Positions 42,956 through 52,001 are shown, counted from the first letter of the stretch. The stretch: 64,000 nt of DNA from Marixanthomonas sp002364245 (GCA_963973455.1 CAXAZF010000001.1:1-64000), one strand, 5' to 3'. Numbers and translations: made by a program. Notes: generated from the letters alone by a model not told the origin.

Positions 42956-43566
42956 ACAGTTTCTTCTTCGGGGCACAGTTTTTTAACAATAGTGGCCAAT
43001 TCATTTACAATAGATTCTCCCTTGTCTTTATTATACCAAACTTGTAATTGCTTTTTAAAATCATCATCCAATTGCCCATGTTCAGTTTTATAATCAACAA
43101 CTAATTTTGTTGCCGCTTGCGAACGTGGTCCCCAATGGGCCAGTACTTCAAATTGATCGTTCAAAATAACTAATTTTGGAATACTTTTAGAGCCATTGGT
43201 AAGGAACTGATCCATCAACTCAGTATGTTCGTCACGAAGTACAATTTTCAAATCAATGTTTTCTGAAAGTTCAGCTATTTTATTTACAAATGGAAGTGTT
43301 TGTGCCGCATCGCCACACCAAGGCTCACTTATTGCAAGCCACGTTTGCTTTTCGCAGGTTTCTTTAAATGGTTGCTGAAATCTCTCTGGGATGAAACCTG
43401 TTTTGTCCAAACGTTTGCTTCTACTTAAATTTAACTTGGTGTAGTTAATTTTTTCTTCGGAAGGTTCTCCAGTCGTTCTACCTTCTGCTACTAATTGTTT
43501 GAACAGGAGGTTATAATCATTATAAGACATTCCCGCATTTACTGAGTTTTTAAGAAGTTCTTTCAT
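42952..43566 (-). CDS. Thioredoxin-like protein lacking the CXXC motif
   Basis: 204 aa. A thioredoxin-fold region is recognisable (about 70-190): TWLAISEPWCGDAAQTLPFV aligns with the active-site helix, but the second cysteine is replaced (WCGDA, not WCGPC), and a cis-Pro follows in KSIPKLVILND. Without two cysteines it cannot work as a dithiol oxidoreductase; a single-Cys role or binding function is likelier. Overlaps by 4 bp the converging membrane-protein gene. Confidence 0.8.
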   Translation of the reverse strand: MKELLKNSVNAGMSYNDYNLLFKQLVAEGRTTGEPSEEKINYTKLNLSRSKRLDKTGFIPERFQQPFKETCEKQTWLAISEPWCGDAAQTLPFVNKIAELSENIDLKIVLRDEHTELMDQFLTNGSKSIPKLVILNDQFEVLAHWGPRSQAATKLVVDYKTEHGQLDDDFKKQLQVWYNKDKGESIVNELATIVKKLCPEEETV

Positions 43567-43632
43567 AATCTATATCTTTTATGTTCTTAATATTACACTA
43601 TTTTTTTTGCAAAGGTGATGAGTAAAATCAGG

Positions 43633-44415
43633 TTAAAAATCTTTCCGTTTTGCCATACGCTGAATAAAGAAGGTAGGCACTGCTACCCAGAATAGCAACA
43701 ATAAGGAAGAAAGAATAAACCCGAAACTGGTCCCAAAAAATTTCTGAAAAACAGCACCGGTATATCCTAACAATGCTGATATATCCAACTTCAACAGAAT
43801 GAGCACTCTCGATAAATCTACTGGATTTAACATTGTTGCCACTAGTGAGAATGTATCTAAAGGATACTCTTCAAAATATACTAGAGACATTAAAAAGATA
43901 CCGTCGTAAATTACAGCCATAAACAACCAAAGTAGAATGGCATAGCCAAAACCTTTAATCTTATTTTCATTGGCCAAAGCAATAACAAAGGCTAAGGCAG
44001 TAAAAATGAGTGTCAAAAAGGCACCTGTAACCAGCAATAAGGAAAAATCCCAAATGGCGCCGCTATTGAAAATTCCGTAGAAGATAAAAGGCAACCCCAA
44101 ACCTATTATCAAGCTCATTGACAACGAAAGAGCGACCCCAAAATACTGCCCTAAAAAGATAGAGCTACGTTTTACGGGCTGTGCGAGTAAAAGTTCGGTA
44201 AATTCTTTGGAATTATAATAGTACATCACCCCGAAAATGGTTCCGATAAGTGGTACCAGTACAATGATAACATTCATTAGGGTTATCACAGCTTTACTTA
44301 GGTCGTTATTAAGAAACAATAACACCACTCCTAACAATAAGTAAAACAAAAAGTACACGTAGCTCCAACGGCTGCGCATTAAATCGAAAAAACTATATTT
44401 TAATATTTTAAGCAT
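43633..44415 (-). CDS. nosY: NosY-like ABC permease of the nitrous-oxide reductase cluster
   Basis: 260 aa from the ATG at 44415, overlapping nosF by 8 bp. Six membrane helices; begins MLKILKYSFFDLMRSRWSYV, typical of NosY/ABC-2 permeases, and contains YYNSKEFTELLLAQPVKRS, the conserved coupling loop. With NosF and NosD it forms the transporter that delivers a sulfur species for the CuZ centre of NosZ. Last gene of the nosDFY unit. Confidence 0.9.
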   Translation of the reverse strand: MLKILKYSFFDLMRSRWSYVYFLFYLLLGVVLLFLNNDLSKAVITLMNVIIVLVPLIGTIFGVMYYYNSKEFTELLLAQPVKRSSIFLGQYFGVALSLSMSLIIGLGLPFIFYGIFNSGAIWDFSLLLVTGAFLTLIFTALAFVIALANENKIKGFGYAILLWLFMAVIYDGIFLMSLVYFEEYPLDTFSLVATMLNPVDLSRVLILLKLDISALLGYTGAVFQKFFGTSFGFILSSLLLLFWVAVPTFFIQRMAKRKDF

Positions 44416-45118
44416 AACTTGAAGATAACATAGACGCAATAGCGTGTTCAAAATCGGGTTGTTCGGTCTTGGTTTTGAGTTCGGGAATACTGCCGCGGAA
44501 ATAGATTTTACCTTCCAATAAAAACACGATTTCATCTGCAATTTCCTCTACAAAACTCATAATATGCGAGGTGATAAGAATTGTTTTTCCTTTTTCCTTT
44601 TCCTCGGTAATTAATTGCTTTAGTCGAATGTGCGAAATAGGGTCTAGTCCTGTTGTGGGTTCGTCAAGGATAACCAAAGGGCTGTCGAACATAAAAGTAA
44701 GCACCAAGTTCACCTTCTGTTTGGTACCCCCAGAAAGATTGCTCAATTTTTTATCTAGAAATGGTTGTAATTTAAACAATTCGATTAGACGCTTATCATC
44801 TGCAATCTTACTGCTACGAAGATCTTTAATCATTTTAATAAGCTCCTTAACCGATAAATTTCCCGGAAAATTGGCAATTTGTGGCAAATAGTCAATATCA
44901 TTACGGTATTCCCAACTTTTTTTAATGGAATTACCATTTAGCTTAATGGTTCCAGAGTTGGGAACTACCATACCCAAAATACTTTTTATAAGCGTTGTTT
45001 TGCCCGAACCGTTGGGCCCAAGCACAGCAAAAATTCCGCCATTGTTTATGGTAAGGTCAATGCCTTTTAATACTTCGTTCTTACCAAATTTTTTATGTAA
45101 ATTATTTATCTCAATCAT
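44408..45118 (-). CDS. nosF: NosF-like ABC transporter ATPase
   Basis: 236 aa from the ATG at 45118 (a TTG lies 6 bp upstream). Walker A LGPNGSGKTTLIKS (about 33-46), Q-loop YLPQIANFPGNLS, signature LSGGTKQKVNL, Walker B LVILDEPTTGLDP and H-loop TSHIM. Powers the NosDFY complex. The start lies within the last codons of nosD, so the genes are translationally coupled. Confidence 0.92.
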   Translation of the reverse strand: MIEINNLHKKFGKNEVLKGIDLTINNGGIFAVLGPNGSGKTTLIKSILGMVVPNSGTIKLNGNSIKKSWEYRNDIDYLPQIANFPGNLSVKELIKMIKDLRSSKIADDKRLIELFKLQPFLDKKLSNLSGGTKQKVNLVLTFMFDSPLVILDEPTTGLDPISHIRLKQLITEEKEKGKTILITSHIMSFVEEIADEIVFLLEGKIYFRGSIPELKTKTEQPDFEHAIASMLSSSYA

Positions 45119-46358
45119 GTTCAATTGGTTTCAATAATGGATTGTTGTCCATTAGGTTGTCTGGGGTAAATACAGGGGATACTTTTTCAGAAAAATCAAT
45201 TATATCTATAAAAAGGCTACGCAATAGGATAATAGTTTCGGGCGTTCGGTTTACAATATAGCTGAAAAGCTTTACCGGACGATAGGGTACATCGCCAATT
45301 CCGTTTTTGTTTAGGTCGTAGCCCGTGTAATTACTCCAATAATTTTTATCAAAGAGATTATCATTTATATTACTGTTATAAGAAATATCGAAACTATTGT
45401 ATAAAAAATTGTTTTTCGTAAACGTATTTGCATAACACGCACCTCTAACTTTTACTGCCCACCCATTACTTTTAAAATCATTATGTGAATATTCTATACG
45501 GTTAGAGCCTTCAATATTGATACCTACGGTGTTTTCTTCAAAAATATTTCCTTTAATTTCTGAATCGTTTATCTCTTTTAATAAAAGGCCAAATGAAGCT
45601 GTACCCCAATTTTTTTTGAACACATTATCATACATTTTTATGAATTTTGAAAACATGACCGCTACTCCTGCCCCGTTGTTTTCAAAAAGGTTATTCGTAT
45701 AAGTATCATTATTAGAAAACATAAAATGCAAACCATAGCGTAAATTATTGGTGCTTTTATTGTTTGTAATTTCTATTTGGTCGGAAAACTCCAAATAAAT
45801 ACCATCCCTAACATTTCTAATTTTGTTATTGGCAACCTTAACATTGTTACAATGCCATAGTTGAATGCCGTTGCCAGAATTATATTCATTAACCGCATCG
45901 CCCTGAATGGTATTGTTCAGTACTTTTCCGTTGTTGGATTTTTCAAGATAAATTCCGAAAAAAAGTCGCTCGAGTGTATTATTTTTAATAAGAAAATTTT
46001 CACTTTTAACTACCCGTATTGCAGCATAATCAGTTGTGTAACTAGTGCCCACATTAACAACAGTAAGGCCTTGAACTGTCACACTATCACTCTCAATGGT
46101 TATAATCTCACCTTTGTTGTCTCCGTCGATTACTGGGTTGTCCTCCCCTATTATCGTTAGGGGTTTTGTAATGCCTATGTTGTATTCTTTATACGTTCCT
46201 TTTCTAATTAATATGGTATCTAACGGCTGTGCTTTTTCAACAGCTTTTGTTACTGTTGAAGTTTCACAAGACGAGCATACTTCAATTGTGGTTTGTGCCA
46301 TACAAGTTGCTATGGAACAAAACAAAAACAAAATGGTATGTAAAAATCGGTTCTTCAT
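45111..46358 (-). CDS. nosD: NosD, periplasmic copper-site maturation protein
   Basis: 415 aa from the ATG at 46358, which gives a clean signal peptide (MKNRFLHTILFLFCSIATCM). The rest is a right-handed beta-helix of carbohydrate-binding/sugar-hydrolase (CASH) repeats rich in N-N turns (KNNTLERLFFGIYLEKSNN, VANNKIRNVRDGIYLEFSD, RYGLHFMFSNNDTY). It ends with KNYWSNYTGYDLN, a NosD hallmark. Takes part in CuZ assembly of NosZ together with NosF and NosY. Own FNR-type promoter at 46366-46408. Confidence 0.92.
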   Translation of the reverse strand: MKNRFLHTILFLFCSIATCMAQTTIEVCSSCETSTVTKAVEKAQPLDTILIRKGTYKEYNIGITKPLTIIGEDNPVIDGDNKGEIITIESDSVTVQGLTVVNVGTSYTTDYAAIRVVKSENFLIKNNTLERLFFGIYLEKSNNGKVLNNTIQGDAVNEYNSGNGIQLWHCNNVKVANNKIRNVRDGIYLEFSDQIEITNNKSTNNLRYGLHFMFSNNDTYTNNLFENNGAGVAVMFSKFIKMYDNVFKKNWGTASFGLLLKEINDSEIKGNIFEENTVGINIEGSNRIEYSHNDFKSNGWAVKVRGACYANTFTKNNFLYNSFDISYNSNINDNLFDKNYWSNYTGYDLNKNGIGDVPYRPVKLFSYIVNRTPETIILLRSLFIDIIDFSEKVSPVFTPDNLMDNNPLLKPIEHD

Positions 46359-46365
46359 GACAAAG

Positions 46366-46408
46366 CGAAAGTACAAAGTTGACTGATATAAAATTATGAT
46401 AATTGACA
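46366..46408 (-). promoter_or_regulatory. FNR/CRP-type box (near match) and -7 element of nosDFY
   Basis: TGATAATTGACA (46397-46408) departs from the dyad at one position (GACA for GTCA or ATCA). Minus-strand TACTTTCG (46373-46366) is at the standard 36.5-bp spacing, 8 bp before the nosD start, implying a very short leader. Confidence 0.6.
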
Positions 46409-46417
46409 GGTTTTAGA

Positions 46418-46500
46418 TATAACCAATTTACTGTTGTAATTATAACCATACAGTTTTAAATCTGGTTATAAATCGAATTAGAAGCTAGTTATAACTAGCT
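46418..46500. repeat. Cluster of TATAAC/GTTATA half-sites between nosD and nosL
   Basis: Within about 80 bp: ATAACC near 46418, TTATAACC (46440-46447) paired with GGTTATAA (46464-46471), and the perfect 18-bp palindrome AGCTAGTTATAACTAGCT (46483-46500), which overlaps the nosL stop codon. May be an operator cluster for nosDFY or a stem ending the nosZ-nosL message. Confidence 0.45.
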
Positions 46501-46936
46501 ATTCCTGCTTTAGTGAGAGATTCTTTAACGATTCCCAATCATAAAGTTTACCACTGTTTTCAGCTTTAGTTTTTTGAGCTTTTTCTTTTGAGTTAAAAGC
46601 CGAAAGGTTAGCTCCCATTGGGCTTGCAATTTCTGGGCTTATTAAATATGTTGCTGTAGTGGCATCGATTAATTCCCCAGGACTTTTAAAGTCGTTAACC
46701 AAATATATTGCAACAGATTGTTTGGTGTTTTCTGTATGGTAATTGAGCATGCACTCAATAGCATCAAACTTGTATGCACGTCCTTTATCGGTTACAACTT
46801 GAGAAGCATGTTGTCTGTCGACAATCGTCATATTACAATATTGACAATTATCACTTCCGTAATTAATTTTTTGTGGTTTCACTTCACATCCTGTAAAAAG
46901 CAATACAAGAAATAAAATGGAGAGTGTTGATTTCAT
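46499..46936 (-). CDS. nosL: NosL copper-binding lipoprotein
   Basis: 145 aa from the ATG at 46936, chosen because it gives a lipoprotein signal (LFLVLLFTGC) and the longer frame overlaps the upstream gene. NosL marks: YGSDNCQYCNMTIVD (CxxCxM copper site), HASQVVTDKGRAYKFDAIECM, and LISPEIASPMGANLSAF near the end. Outer- or inner-membrane-anchored copper chaperone that supplies Cu to NosZ. Follows the membrane protein gene by 31 bp. Confidence 0.92.
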   Translation of the reverse strand: MKSTLSILFLVLLFTGCEVKPQKINYGSDNCQYCNMTIVDRQHASQVVTDKGRAYKFDAIECMLNYHTENTKQSVAIYLVNDFKSPGELIDATTATYLISPEIASPMGANLSAFNSKEKAQKTKAENSGKLYDWESLKNLSLKQE

Positions 46937-46967
46937 TTGTTGTTGATTTTGAGGTTTTGAAAAATTT

Positions 46968-47600
46968 TTAAGTTGTTGCAGAAACTTTCTTTTTCTTTTT
47001 CCATTCTTTTTTTCCGACGAAAAAGGCAATCAATGTCAATACCATTCCTATAAACATTAAATAAGCTCCAATGTGTGGCCAAGAATCTACATCAAAGTTT
47101 AACATTTTTTGATATCCCAGCAAGGGTGGTTTATATGACATTGGCGTACCATCCGGATTGGTCATTTTCATAATGGCATTAGGATCTAAGTTGGTACCAT
47201 AATCGGTAAGCCATAAGTTAAAATCGTACATTCCCATTACGCCAAGAATTGACATAAGTGCAAACCAACCGATAAACCACCAGTGGTTTACTTTTCCGAA
47301 AAAGCCTAAAAATCCAATGATAATTCCAAGGGCGACCATACCTCCAATTACCAGTGGAAATACTTCAAACTCCCACATATCTTCAGCTTTAGGAATGGTA
47401 CGCATACCAATATAATGGTTAAGACCATCTATATTTTGAATATCAAATTCGCTTACACCTTTAATTCCTGTAATATAAATATTCATTCCCAAAGGTTCAG
47501 GGTATTGAGGTGCACCCAACATAATATTCCAAAGTGGAAACTTGAAAAGCCCTAAAAGAAGTAGTGACCCAATGATCATTATGATGCCAGCTTTTTTCAT
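46968..47600 (-). CDS. Membrane protein of the clade II nos cluster (NosB-like position)
   Basis: 210 aa with four membrane helices (about 5-22, 80-102, 107-127 and 172-195). Between them is a periplasmic stretch with GLNHYIGMRTIPKAEDMWEF; the His and Met pairs (NHYIGM, GVMGMYDF, MKMTN) may bind copper or haem. No named family can be assigned. Clade II (atypical) nos clusters have a membrane protein, NosB, right after nosZ; this gene has the same position, but equivalence is inference. No nosR is present in the window. Confidence 0.7.
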   Translation of the reverse strand: MKKAGIIMIIGSLLLLGLFKFPLWNIMLGAPQYPEPLGMNIYITGIKGVSEFDIQNIDGLNHYIGMRTIPKAEDMWEFEVFPLVIGGMVALGIIIGFLGFFGKVNHWWFIGWFALMSILGVMGMYDFNLWLTDYGTNLDPNAIMKMTNPDGTPMSYKPPLLGYQKMLNFDVDSWPHIGAYLMFIGMVLTLIAFFVGKKEWKKKKKVSATT

Positions 47601-47645
47601 TTTTTTTTATGTTTTTTAAATTTTTTGTTGATTTATGGTAATTTC

Positions 47646-47681
47646 ATTTAAAAGAAGACGGGGGCAATCAACCAACCCCCG
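47646..47681 (-). terminator. Hairpin after nosZ (partial terminator)
   Basis: On the minus strand CGGGGG-TTGGTTGATTG-CCCCCG (47681-47659) is followed by TCTTCTTTT (47658-47650). It lies 55 bp after the nosZ stop and before the next nos gene, so it may lower expression of the downstream accessory genes relative to nosZ. Confidence 0.65.
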
Positions 47682-47735
47682 CCTTTACTTGGAAACATTA
47701 TTAATCACTAAGAGAATGTTTCCACAACCAATTTT

Positions 47736-49700
47736 CTATTCTCCTAATGACCAGCTCAATTCAATATTTGAATTTTCTGGTGATACCCGGATGTATCCTT
47801 GCATTTCTTGGTGTAATGCTGAACAGAAGTCTGTACAGTAAAATGGCCATACACCTACTTGCTTAGGCTCCCAATAGAGTGTTTTTGTTTGTCCCGGCAT
47901 AATAAGCAACTCAGCGTTATTAGCACCAATCATCGCAAACCCGTGTGGTACATCAAAATCCTGTTCGTGGTTCGTGATGTGGAAATATACCTTATCACCT
48001 ACCTTGATACCTTCAATGTTATCTGGAGTAAAGTGGCTACGTATCATAGACATGTAGATGTGAACTTCCTTTCCGTCGCGTTCTACACGTGCATCTTCAC
48101 TTGTTAGTGTTGCATATTTGTGTTCATTTTCTTCAAGCTTGAAGATTTTTTTCGATTTTGGCGCTAAAATATCAGCTGGAATACCGGCTGCATAGTGAGG
48201 CTCTCCGTGAGTTGGAAAATCTAACAGCAGTTCCATTTTTTCTCCTGAAATGTCAAATAATTGTGCAGAGTGCTCCAATTCTGGACCTGTAGGTAAATAT
48301 CTGTCTTTAGTGATTTTATTCATAGAAACTGCATATTTACCAAAAGGTTCTGCAGAGTTACCGCCCGGTATCATTACGTGCCCAACTGAGTAGTAATTAG
48401 GTTGTCTATCTATCACCTCGCGGGTTTCAATGTTCCATTTAACCAGTTCTGAAGAGATAAAGAAAGTAGTATAAGCATTTCCTTTTCCATCAAACTCGGT
48501 GTGTAGTGGTCCTAAACCAGCTTGCTTAACCGTTCCTGCTAAAATATCTTCAAAACTAAGGATTGGAATTCCGTAGGCTTCCCCATCAAACTTTTTATTC
48601 TCAATGGCATCAATCATTTTATCGAATGAGTGAATGGTTAAATCTGCCGAAAGTTTTCCGTTTCCTATAATATAACTTCCTGTAGGATCCACATCACAAC
48701 CGTGAGGGGATTTTGGTGTAGGTAAGAAAAATACTGCTCCCGGAACTTTAGTAGGGTCTACAGTTAAGACTTCCTTTTTCATTGTAGAGGTCGCATCATG
48801 TGTACCGTGGTCATATACATTATGTGCATAATTGGCCGGCATTTTCGTACCTCCCCCGTTATTTACATACTCTTCAATTTTTTTCCAGTTTACGGCTGCA
48901 ATGAAATCCTTGTCGTTTTGTGAAGCATTCACCTCTAGAAGTGAGTTTGCTTCCTCTGTGTTATAGGTAGTAAAGAAAAACCATCCGTGTGATTTTCCAC
49001 GTCCTGGGTGGGATAAATCATAATCGAACCCTGGCATCATCAATTGAAATTTAATATCCATTCTACCTGTTTCCTGTTCTACAGAAATAAAGCTCAAAGC
49101 TCCTTTAAACTTCCCTTTGTATTCGTTTATAGGAATGTCTTCTTGTGGCACAGGAACCGAAAAACGAGTACCTGCCACTACATATTCCGTATTTTCAGTT
49201 ATGAACGAAGAACTATGGTTACCCGCACTGTTTGGCACTTCAATTATTTCTTCAGTTTCAAACGTTTCAAGGTCTACCCTTGCAATACGTGGTGTATTGT
49301 TTCCGTTAACAAAAATCCAACGACCATCAAGTTTTCCGTTGGTTTGTGAAATATCTGGGTGGTGTAAATCGTCCCAAGGCACAAACCCGTGAGAGGTATT
49401 TAGCATTGGTATGGTTTCTTCAGAATACCCATATCCGTTTGTAGGAAACTGAGAGAAAACAGGGATTTCCTTAAACATTCTTCCGGATGGTAAACCATAT
49501 ACAGTTAGGTTACCACTGTATCCACCTGAAAAGAATGCATAAAACTCATCGTGTTCTCCTGGTGCCACGTACACTTTTTCTGCGGCACTAGAAGCCAATG
49601 CTCCACGGTCACCATTTTTATTAGACTTACTATTATTACAGCTGGTAAATAATCCAGCTAGTAAAGCAAGCATCAGTAAACTATTGATTGATTTTTTCAT
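47736..49700 (-). CDS. nosZ: Nitrous-oxide reductase, clade II, lipoprotein type
   Basis: 654 aa. A lipoprotein signal (LAGLFTSC, Cys21) replaces the Tat signal of clade I enzymes. The beta-propeller holding CuZ shows DDLHHPDIS, NYAHNVYDHGTHD, PHGCDVDPTGSYI and GLGPLHTEFDG. The C-terminal cupredoxin domain has the CuA ligands in FYCTDFCSALHQEMQGYI (C-x3-C-x3-H-x2-M) with the further His in HGFAMIG. Reduces N2O to N2 in the periplasm, here anchored to a membrane. Preceded by a fasciclin protein and cytochrome c, and followed by the nos accessory genes. Confidence 0.95.
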   Translation of the reverse strand: MKKSINSLLMLALLAGLFTSCNNSKSNKNGDRGALASSAAEKVYVAPGEHDEFYAFFSGGYSGNLTVYGLPSGRMFKEIPVFSQFPTNGYGYSEETIPMLNTSHGFVPWDDLHHPDISQTNGKLDGRWIFVNGNNTPRIARVDLETFETEEIIEVPNSAGNHSSSFITENTEYVVAGTRFSVPVPQEDIPINEYKGKFKGALSFISVEQETGRMDIKFQLMMPGFDYDLSHPGRGKSHGWFFFTTYNTEEANSLLEVNASQNDKDFIAAVNWKKIEEYVNNGGGTKMPANYAHNVYDHGTHDATSTMKKEVLTVDPTKVPGAVFFLPTPKSPHGCDVDPTGSYIIGNGKLSADLTIHSFDKMIDAIENKKFDGEAYGIPILSFEDILAGTVKQAGLGPLHTEFDGKGNAYTTFFISSELVKWNIETREVIDRQPNYYSVGHVMIPGGNSAEPFGKYAVSMNKITKDRYLPTGPELEHSAQLFDISGEKMELLLDFPTHGEPHYAAGIPADILAPKSKKIFKLEENEHKYATLTSEDARVERDGKEVHIYMSMIRSHFTPDNIEGIKVGDKVYFHITNHEQDFDVPHGFAMIGANNAELLIMPGQTKTLYWEPKQVGVWPFYCTDFCSALHQEMQGYIRVSPENSNIELSWSLGE

Positions 49701-49728
49701 GTTATTTGTATTTACTATTATATTTAAT

Positions 49729-50304
49729 TTATTCTTCTGGCACTATTACTTTGTCAACCACGTGAATGATACCATTGCTAGCAGAGATACTGGCAATAAT
49801 TTTAGCTCCGCCTACATATACATCGTCACCTTTTACGGATATTGCAACATTTTGGTCACTTGCTTGTCCAAGCTTTTTAAATTTCTTTAAAAAATCTTTA
49901 TTGTAATTTCCGGGTGTTACGTGGTGTTTTAAAATGTAAGCCAGTTTTGCTTTGTTCTCTGGTTTTAAAAGATCTGTAACAGTGCCTTCAGGTAGTGCAT
50001 CAAATGCTTCATTTGTTGGAGCAAATACCATTAAAGGACCCGCATTTACAAGAGCATTTTCAAGATCTGCTGCCTGAACTGCTGCTACCAATGTTGTATG
50101 ATCTTCAGAGTCCATAGCAACATCCAATACATTTGGAGGAGACACATCGTCACTAATAAATGCTTGGCCTTTTTTTTCGGCTGAATTAGTGTTTTCTGTT
50201 TCTTGCACCGTAACCTTATCATCTGTTGAGCCTGGTTTATCTTTGCAGGAAACCACAAGCGCAACCAATAAAAAGGCAAAAACGATTTTTGTTATTGTTT
50301 TCAT
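49729..50304 (-). CDS. Fasciclin (FAS1) domain lipoprotein
   Basis: 191 aa from the ATG at 50304. Lipoprotein signal (FAFLLVALVVSC). One FAS1 domain (about 55-188): DHTTLVAAVQAADLENAL, the H1 motif GPLMVFAPTNEAFDALP, YILKHHVTPG, and the H2-like end NGIIHVVDKVIVPE. FAS1 proteins mediate adhesion or protein-protein contact. Between cytochrome c and nosZ in the same operon, it may help dock electron donor and reductase; inferred from position. Confidence 0.88.
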   Translation of the reverse strand: MKTITKIVFAFLLVALVVSCKDKPGSTDDKVTVQETENTNSAEKKGQAFISDDVSPPNVLDVAMDSEDHTTLVAAVQAADLENALVNAGPLMVFAPTNEAFDALPEGTVTDLLKPENKAKLAYILKHHVTPGNYNKDFLKKFKKLGQASDQNVAISVKGDDVYVGGAKIIASISASNGIIHVVDKVIVPEE

Positions 50305-50344
50305 AGGTATCAATTATAATTTGGCTAGTTAGTTGAATTATATA

Positions 50345-50848
50345 TTATAAGGTTCTAAAATATTCCAAAATTTTACGTGCCTCATCTTCTGTAAGTCCTT
50401 GGTTTGCCATTGGTGATCCATTAAACTCAATCAACAATGCTTTTGCAACAGGATCTTCCTTAACCATAACTTCTGGATTTAATATCATATTCATAATCCA
50501 CTCTGGTGAACGGCGTTCTAGAATACCAGTTGGCGCAGGACCAATAAATTTTCTATCTGCTTTATGGCAGGCAGTACATTTATTTTTAAATAATTCTCCA
50601 CCAGCTTTTGCCATGCCTTGATCTACATTCGCATCAAGCTCTATGTTTTTAATCGGCCCAACACCTTTGTTGTCAAGTGTAACTTGTTTAGATGCCGGCA
50701 CCTCGTTAGAGACAGGTTTTTCTACTTTTTTTTCGGTTTTTGGCTTTTGTCCAATTTTTATTTTTTCTTCCTTTTTTTCTTCTTTACCGCCACAGCTCAT
50801 CAGAGCTAAAACAGTAATTAATAACAGACTTTTAATTGCGTATTTCAT
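50345..50848 (-). CDS. Lipoprotein cytochrome c, probable electron donor to NosZ
   Basis: 167 aa. Lipoprotein signal (LLITVLALMSC), a long Lys/Glu-rich linker (about 20-75), then one class I cytochrome c domain with CTACH (about 92-96), PAPTGILERRSPEW, and axial Met in GSPMANQGLT. First gene of the nosZ operon with its own FNR-type promoter. Electron transfer to NosZ is inferred from position. Confidence 0.88.
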   Translation of the reverse strand: MKYAIKSLLLITVLALMSCGGKEEKKEEKIKIGQKPKTEKKVEKPVSNEVPASKQVTLDNKGVGPIKNIELDANVDQGMAKAGGELFKNKCTACHKADRKFIGPAPTGILERRSPEWIMNMILNPEVMVKEDPVAKALLIEFNGSPMANQGLTEDEARKILEYFRTL

Positions 50849-50942
50849 TGTTTAGGTTTTATGGTTATTTTTTAGGTAATATGGAATGTTGTTTTGGTAA
50901 TTTATAACAACGTTTTATTTGCTTATGCTAAATTTTACGTAA

Positions 50943-50985
50943 CAAAAATAGCGAGGCAATAGAGGGTAGAAAATGACTTTTATCA
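50943..50985 (-). promoter_or_regulatory. FNR/CRP-type box and -7 element of the nosZ operon
   Basis: Minus strand: TGATAAAAGTCA (50985-50974), a perfect dyad, and TATTTTTG (50950-50943), a perfect TAnnTTTG; standard 36.5-bp spacing. The 313-bp gap 50849-51161 holds only this promoter and the divergent one at 51105. Confidence 0.8.
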
Positions 50986-51104
50986 TATTTAAGAGTTTTT
51001 TATCCTTTATTATTATTTTTAAATATCTTAAGTCTTGTTAAAAAAAATACAAATTATTTTTAACAACAATAAAGCCCTGTAATACAACATCTTGACAGGA
51101 GTCC

Positions 51105-51146
51105 TGATAAATGTCATTTCAGAATATATTAGATTACTTACTTTTA
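51105..51146 (+). promoter_or_regulatory. FNR/CRP-type box and -7 element of the first Usp gene
   Basis: TGATAAATGTCA (51105-51116), perfect dyad; TACTTTTA (51139-51146) ends 35.5 bp from the box centre. Confidence 0.75.
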
Positions 51147-51161
51147 TGACAATTAATTTAG

Positions 51162-52001
51162 ATGAAAATGAACACTATATTATTGCCAACAGATTTCTCA
51201 GAAAATTCAAAAAATGCAATTACATACGCTCTAGATTTTTTTAAAGGGCATACGTGTACATTTTACTTTTTAAACGTACAGAAAGTATCGCAATACGTTA
51301 CAACAGATGTACGCTCTGCTTCGCCAAAAAACTCACTTTATGATGCAGTAATAGCTGATAATAAAAAGGAGCTCAGCTCATTTATAAGTGTCATTAAAAA
51401 GGAGTATGAAAACGAAGAATATATTTTTCACGAAAAAGTGGATTATGATGTTTTTATAGATGCCATAAACCAGGCTGTTTCATTATATAAAATCGACCTT
51501 ATAATTATGGGTACCAATGGAGCAACCGGAGCTAAAGAAGTACTTTTTGGCAGTAACGCCCTTAATGTTATACGTAATGTGGATTGCCCGGTATTGACTA
51601 TTCCAGAGAATTTCAGTTTTGAAAAATTGAAGTTTTCACTTTTTAGTTTGCATCACGGAGCGGTAGTAAATAAAGAAAAATTAAAACCATTTTTTAATTT
51701 GATAGAAAAGCACGAAACCCATATTCATATTTTAGATATTGATGACGATTCGATTGCAGATGCCAACCCGTTAGAAAATAGAAATCTTCAAGATACTTTT
51801 AAAGGAAAACAGCACAGTTTCCACGCATTGACTGGTATTCCCACTCCCATCGCAATCAATACGTTTATTCAACTATTTAATATATCGCTACATGCTATGT
51901 TTATTGAACGGGAAAGTTTTCTAGAACGCTTTATTTTTGGGTCAGAAACTTCAAAAATTAGTTATGAAACACGTGTTCCACTTTTAGTGATGCATCAGTA
52001 A
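51162..52001 (+). CDS. Tandem universal stress protein (Usp)
   Basis: 279 aa, two Usp domains. Domain 1 opens with ILLPTDFSENSKNAITYALDF and has the ATP-type motif GTNGATGAKEVLFGSNA followed by VDCPVLTIPE. Domain 2 (about 150-279) is degenerate and ends VPLLVMHQ. Under the FNR-type box at 51105. Five such genes lie within 8.2 kb, all in the same size class, so they are probably paralogues working under oxygen limitation. Confidence 0.88.
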   Translation: MKMNTILLPTDFSENSKNAITYALDFFKGHTCTFYFLNVQKVSQYVTTDVRSASPKNSLYDAVIADNKKELSSFISVIKKEYENEEYIFHEKVDYDVFIDAINQAVSLYKIDLIIMGTNGATGAKEVLFGSNALNVIRNVDCPVLTIPENFSFEKLKFSLFSLHHGAVVNKEKLKPFFNLIEKHETHIHILDIDDDSIADANPLENRNLQDTFKGKQHSFHALTGIPTPIAINTFIQLFNISLHAMFIERESFLERFIFGSETSKISYETRVPLLVMHQ

